Source: Deltaproteobacteria bacterium UBA796 | Lineage (GTDB): Bacteria > Myxococcota_A > UBA796 | Length of the DNA: 9,908 bases | Direction of reading: 5' to 3' | Assembly (NCBI GenBank): GCA_002296975.1 | Contig: DBIS01000026.1 | Location: forward strand, 17,959-27,866 | In this document: positions 7,268-9,908 of the stretch, piece by piece | Layout of the letters: every line of letters starts with the position of its first letter | How positions within the stretch are numbered: the stretch's first letter is position 1 | The notes under the pieces: model-generated | Database searches by the model: none | The model's input: only the letters and a program-made list of their open reading frames with translations | What the model was told of the DNA's origin: nothing | Made by a program: the position numbers and the translations under genes

Positions 7268-8462
7268 TGTCGCCGGCGGCTTCTGTGGGCACCGCCAGGG
7301 TCAGAATCGTGGCGATATCGGATTTGAGCAAAGTCGTGACGGCTTGGAGGGCGTCATACGCGGCGGCGAGTTTGTTGGCGTCGACGGTGTCGAGGGGGGC
7401 GTCGAGTGCGGCGACGGTCGCGTCAGCCTCATCGAGAGCCATAAGCATTTTCTTGGCTAAGTCTTCGGCGTCAACCGCGATGAGCAGGTCTTCTAAGCCC
7501 ATGCCATCGGCCCCAGTAAACAAGCGGCGAAATCCCACCAAATTGGCCGCCACCCACCGGTGTGATCCCCCAGCAACAGGGGACTCAACCTCAGTTGTGC
7601 AGTCGCTTTGGCCACAATCGGTCACACCGCTCGGCCAACCAATCTTGCGGTTTTTGGTTTGGGTTTCTAGGTAAAATAGGGCGTTAAAGATGGCGTTTAT
7701 AGCGGATAACTGGCTTTTAAACGCGCTGTCAGCTTGGCCCGCATGGCGCAGTTGAAGTTCGAAACTGTCGGTCCATCGTTGGTCGATACGCTCGATCTCG
7801 ACGATGATTTGGCTGGACAAGACCGCGGCGTAGTGAGCGCGGGCGGCAGTCACGCCATCTTCACCGAGCTCGGCCCATATGCCCTGGGCGTTGATGTTCA
7901 CTTGAGCGGGGCAGTCGTTTTCGTTGGTGGGTGAAAACAAAAGGGTTTCAAGGGCGTCAAAGCCTGTGGAGTTAACCAAAGCCGTCTCAAAAAAATCATC
8001 GGCTTCATATTCATTGCGTGCGGTGGCCTGGTCGACCCGGCAGGGGTTGGTGGTCGGCCAACTGTAAATCTCGTCGCGAATGTCTTCGCCGTTGACGACA
8101 TTTAGGGATGAGCCAGAAGGGCCAAGCTGGATCAACTCCATCAACTGCCAGGCCTCCATGGCTTCTAGCCATGCGGTCTGTGCATTGAGTTGAGCGCTGG
8201 CTGAACCGTTGGAGGCTGCCCATTGTGTGGTGGCTGTGTTCAAAATCACCGCTGCACTGTGGGCATCATCGAGGGTGTGCTGAAGGACCGAAGGCCACAG
8301 ATCGTCGAGCATGCCGACCATGGCATCGCGCACAGCCTCGGGCATGACATCGCCAGATTGAGTGTTGTCTGCACAGCCCGACTGAACGGCAAAGGCCCCG
8401 AGTGTCAAAGCGCTCAGGGTGAAGCAAGACGAAAGGGTGGGTTTACCAGCCATTTTCGCCAT
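7260..8462 (-). CDS. Imelysin-family lipoprotein
   Basis: This is a predicted periplasm-facing, membrane-anchored protein of the imelysin (peptidase M75-like) family, whose members are often iron-regulated and linked to iron uptake. I chose the ATG at 8462 (400 residues): GGAG lies 6 bases upstream, whereas the in-frame ATG at 8468 abuts that GGAG directly. A signal sequence ends at a Cys (C30, AVQSGC); Gln at -3 is atypical for a lipobox, so lipidation is likely but not certain. Family motifs are PCRVDQ (140-145), the GxHxxE site in altered form as GFDALE (167-172, Asp for His), KIGWPSG (273-279), and ESPVAGGSHRWVAANLVGFRRLFTG in the second half, split about residues 293-317. Cys pairs at 141/184 and 283/288 could form disulfides. 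The gene overlaps the upstream lipoprotein gene by 20 bases and the fusion ORF by 8. True peptidase activity is doubtful; metal binding is more plausible. Confidence 0.88.
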   Translation of the reverse strand: MAKMAGKPTLSSCFTLSALTLGAFAVQSGCADNTQSGDVMPEAVRDAMVGMLDDLWPSVLQHTLDDAHSAAVILNTATTQWAASNGSASAQLNAQTAWLEAMEAWQLMELIQLGPSGSSLNVVNGEDIRDEIYSWPTTNPCRVDQATARNEYEADDFFETALVNSTGFDALETLLFSPTNENDCPAQVNINAQGIWAELGEDGVTAARAHYAAVLSSQIIVEIERIDQRWTDSFELQLRHAGQADSAFKSQLSAINAIFNALFYLETQTKNRKIGWPSGVTDCGQSDCTTEVESPVAGGSHRWVAANLVGFRRLFTGADGMGLEDLLIAVDAEDLAKKMLMALDEADATVAALDAPLDTVDANKLAAAYDALQAVTTLLKSDIATILTLAVPTEAAGDND

Positions 8463-9849
8463 TATCATCTCCGAGATTGGCCATATTAAAGCCGAAAGCG
8501 ATACCGAGCAGATTTCGGGCGTCGATCAAGTCATTGACCCATGCGGTGATGGCTGTGTCTCCGGCCTCGGCAAGCACGGGCGCGCAGCCGAGTGCGAGAT
8601 GCAAATCGACAAAGTCATCCGCGATGAGGGGGCTGTTTGGGTTGAACTGGAACGATAGGGCGAAACCTTTGGCCTCGCTCCAGTGTCTTGCGACATCATT
8701 GAGGCTGTACGCTTCGGTGTCATAGGCGCTGACGTCGACGATAATCTCGTTGATGCAGTGGATCACCGTCGCAGCGATAGCCGCTTCCCAGGCCGACACG
8801 GCCAAGCCCCTAAGGCCGCGTAGGGTGTCCATTTGTTGACTGTTGAGGCCGGAGTCGGCCTCGGCGATGAGGGTGCGGCCCTGGTGAAATCCCGTCCATG
8901 CGTCGGTGACGAACTGGGTTTGGGCCACTGCGTCAACATCGCGCTTGGCCGCGTTTCTGGCAGTCCCAAAGACCACCTCCGATGTCAGGTCGAGCATGCT
9001 GTCACCGTTGATGTCTTGGCCGCCCTCCGCATGAATCTCAGCGGGGGTCATCAATCCATAGCTTTGGTCTGCGCCGAAGTAGCCAAACCCCTCGTCCCAG
9101 GCGTGTTCCAGGTCGGAGTAGGGTTTGCCCGCTCCTGCGGCTTCGGTGTTGTCAGACAAAAGGCCTTTGCCGTCGATATCATCGTCGAGGTAATCATCTA
9201 CGCCTTGAGAGAAGGTGATGGCACCTGTCAGGAACTTTTGAAGAAGTTGCTGGCGGTCGACTCCATCCGCGCTCAGGTACACAGCATCGGTGAGGGCTTC
9301 GCCCTGTGAACGTGCCACAGCGGCCTGGTCGATTTGGTCGACCCACATGCGGATCAGGGCTTCGGGTGTGGTCGGGTCGTCCCAGCCTACAAAGTCGGTC
9401 GACCAATCCTTGTGGTCGGTGACCGTGTCGTTTCCGGCGACCTTGGCCAGAAGGTTTTGTCCTGAGGCGATGGTGTTGAATGTCGTCTGAGTCGCATTGT
9501 CGGGGGTCGTATTGAGTGCCACATCGCCCCCCACCTCTGAGTCGAATTCAATATAAAAGAGGATTTCGTCGGAGACATCGCCGGGTGCAGGGTACCAGCC
9601 GTCATCGATCCGTGCGGTAAGCCCGCCGATGTGTGACTTCATCTCGGTGATCAAGACTTGGCGAAGGGTTTGGCCAGCGTAGTCCACTGAGGACTCGCCG
9701 TCGTTGAAGCGACTGGCAAAGTCGTAGGTGACCGTGTCAGCGTCTGTATCTGGGTCAACAGACATGCCCGAGTCATTCGCTTTTTCAACGCAGCCAAAAA
9801 TGAGCGTCGAGAGCACTAAAAAGCTGCGGCTGAGGGGCTTGGGGTACAC
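8443..9849 (-). CDS. DUF4856-like lipoprotein, first gene of the iron operon
   Basis: I assign this to the DUF4856-type lipoproteins, which occur next to imelysin genes; the match is by recall of the YDFxSRF/SSVxYxGQT opening and the WDEGFGYFG motif, and no function is established. I chose the GTG at 9849 (468 residues): it leaves a short lipoprotein signal with lipobox IFGC (C20), and GGAA lies 8 bases upstream. The upstream in-frame TTG at 9870 lies inside the -10 element. After the Cys comes an Asp-rich linker, then YDFASRF (42-48), SSVDYAGQTLRQVL (53-66), HAWDEGFGYFG (249-259), a calcium-loop-like DINGDSMLDLTSE (279-291), and a largely helical C-terminal half with IHCINEIIVD. The protein probably sits in the periplasm, lipid-anchored. 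As the gene nearest the Fur box, beside an imelysin and upstream of receptor and ABC genes, it may bind or hand over iron; this is inference. Confidence 0.82.
   Translation of the reverse strand: MYPKPLSRSFLVLSTLIFGCVEKANDSGMSVDPDTDADTVTYDFASRFNDGESSVDYAGQTLRQVLITEMKSHIGGLTARIDDGWYPAPGDVSDEILFYIEFDSEVGGDVALNTTPDNATQTTFNTIASGQNLLAKVAGNDTVTDHKDWSTDFVGWDDPTTPEALIRMWVDQIDQAAVARSQGEALTDAVYLSADGVDRQQLLQKFLTGAITFSQGVDDYLDDDIDGKGLLSDNTEAAGAGKPYSDLEHAWDEGFGYFGADQSYGLMTPAEIHAEGGQDINGDSMLDLTSEVVFGTARNAAKRDVDAVAQTQFVTDAWTGFHQGRTLIAEADSGLNSQQMDTLRGLRGLAVSAWEAAIAATVIHCINEIIVDVSAYDTEAYSLNDVARHWSEAKGFALSFQFNPNSPLIADDFVDLHLALGCAPVLAEAGDTAITAWVNDLIDARNLLGIAFGFNMANLGDDNGENGW
8469..8472 (-). promoter_or_regulatory. 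Ribosome binding site of the imelysin gene
   Basis: GGAG on the minus strand lies 6 bases before the ATG at 8462 and directly abuts the alternative ATG at 8468. The spacing decides the start in favour of 8462. It is inside the final codons of the DUF4856-type gene. Confidence 0.7.
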
Positions 9850-9857
9850 GTTTTCAA

Positions 9858-9861
9858 TTCC
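9858..9861 (-). promoter_or_regulatory. Weak ribosome binding site of the DUF4856-like gene
   Basis: GGAA on the minus strand lies 8 bases before the GTG at 9849. It is a modest match, but better than anything before the TTG at 9870. With the proposed promoter the leader would be very short, so this site may lie at or near the transcript's 5' end. Confidence 0.4.
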
Positions 9862-9864
9862 GAC

Positions 9865-9893
9865 ATTCAAATGATAACGATAATCATAGTCAA
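9865..9893 (-). promoter_or_regulatory. Sigma70-type promoter of the iron operon
   Basis: On the minus strand, TTGACT (9888-9893, 5 of 6 to TTGACA) is followed by a 17-base spacer and TTGAAT (9865-9870, 4 of 6 to TATAAT). Transcription would start near 9858. The Fur box covers the spacer and part of the -35 element, the classic arrangement for repression by occlusion of RNA polymerase. Confidence 0.6.
9873..9891 (-). promoter_or_regulatory. Fur box (ferric uptake regulator operator)
   Basis: GATAACGATAATCATAGTC on the plus strand matches the 19-base Fur consensus GATAATGATAATCATTATC at 16 of 19 positions. It lies between the -10 and -35 elements of the operon promoter. Iron-loaded Fur bound here would shut off all five genes when iron is plentiful. 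The remaining 15 bases to the window end hold nothing I can identify. Confidence 0.88.
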
Positions 9894-9908
9894 TTTGGTT
9901 GGCCGGAA

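Overview
The window is a moderately GC-rich, tightly packed stretch of a Gram-negative bacterial chromosome. Outer-membrane and periplasmic machinery is present: a TonB-dependent receptor and two lipoproteins. The first protein combines a Pro-Glu repeat tract, one membrane span and a small C-terminal beta-type domain, a design that recalls myxobacterial-type (Myxococcota/deltaproteobacterial) proteins. That placement is an inference, not proven by the sequence. No stretch over about 90 bases lacks a gene, and I saw no tRNA, rRNA, CRISPR array or insertion sequence.

Layout. Positions 2-1024 (+) hold the 3' part of a repeat-rich single-pass membrane protein whose start lies outside the window. 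Positions 1111-1524 (+) hold ndk, with a strong ribosome binding site. Converging on ndk from the right is a five-gene minus-strand operon that fills 1537 to about 9893. In order of transcription it contains: a DUF4856-type lipoprotein (8443-9849), an imelysin-family lipoprotein (7260-8462), a 1032-residue ORF joining a sterol-desaturase-type enzyme to a FecA-like TonB-dependent receptor (4169-7267), a fused double-domain ABC permease of the FbpB type (2573-4165), and its FbpC-type ATPase (1537-2580). Neighbouring genes overlap by 20, 8 and 8 nt, or are separated by 3 nt, so they are almost certainly co-transcribed and translationally coupled.

The operon is headed by a near-consensus Fur box (9873-9891, 16 of 19 positions) lying over the -35 element and spacer of a recognisable sigma70-type promoter. 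The likely picture is an iron-repressed uptake system: the receptor brings a ferric complex across the outer membrane, the lipoproteins act in the periplasm, and the ABC permease and ATPase move iron across the inner membrane. Two things stand out. The operon encodes no classical periplasmic iron-binding protein; the two lipoproteins occupy that place. And the receptor is joined in frame, with no stop codon, to an integral-membrane diiron enzyme, with a complete signal peptide in the middle of the ORF (residues 305-325). This would require a processed polyprotein, internal translation initiation, or a lost stop codon.
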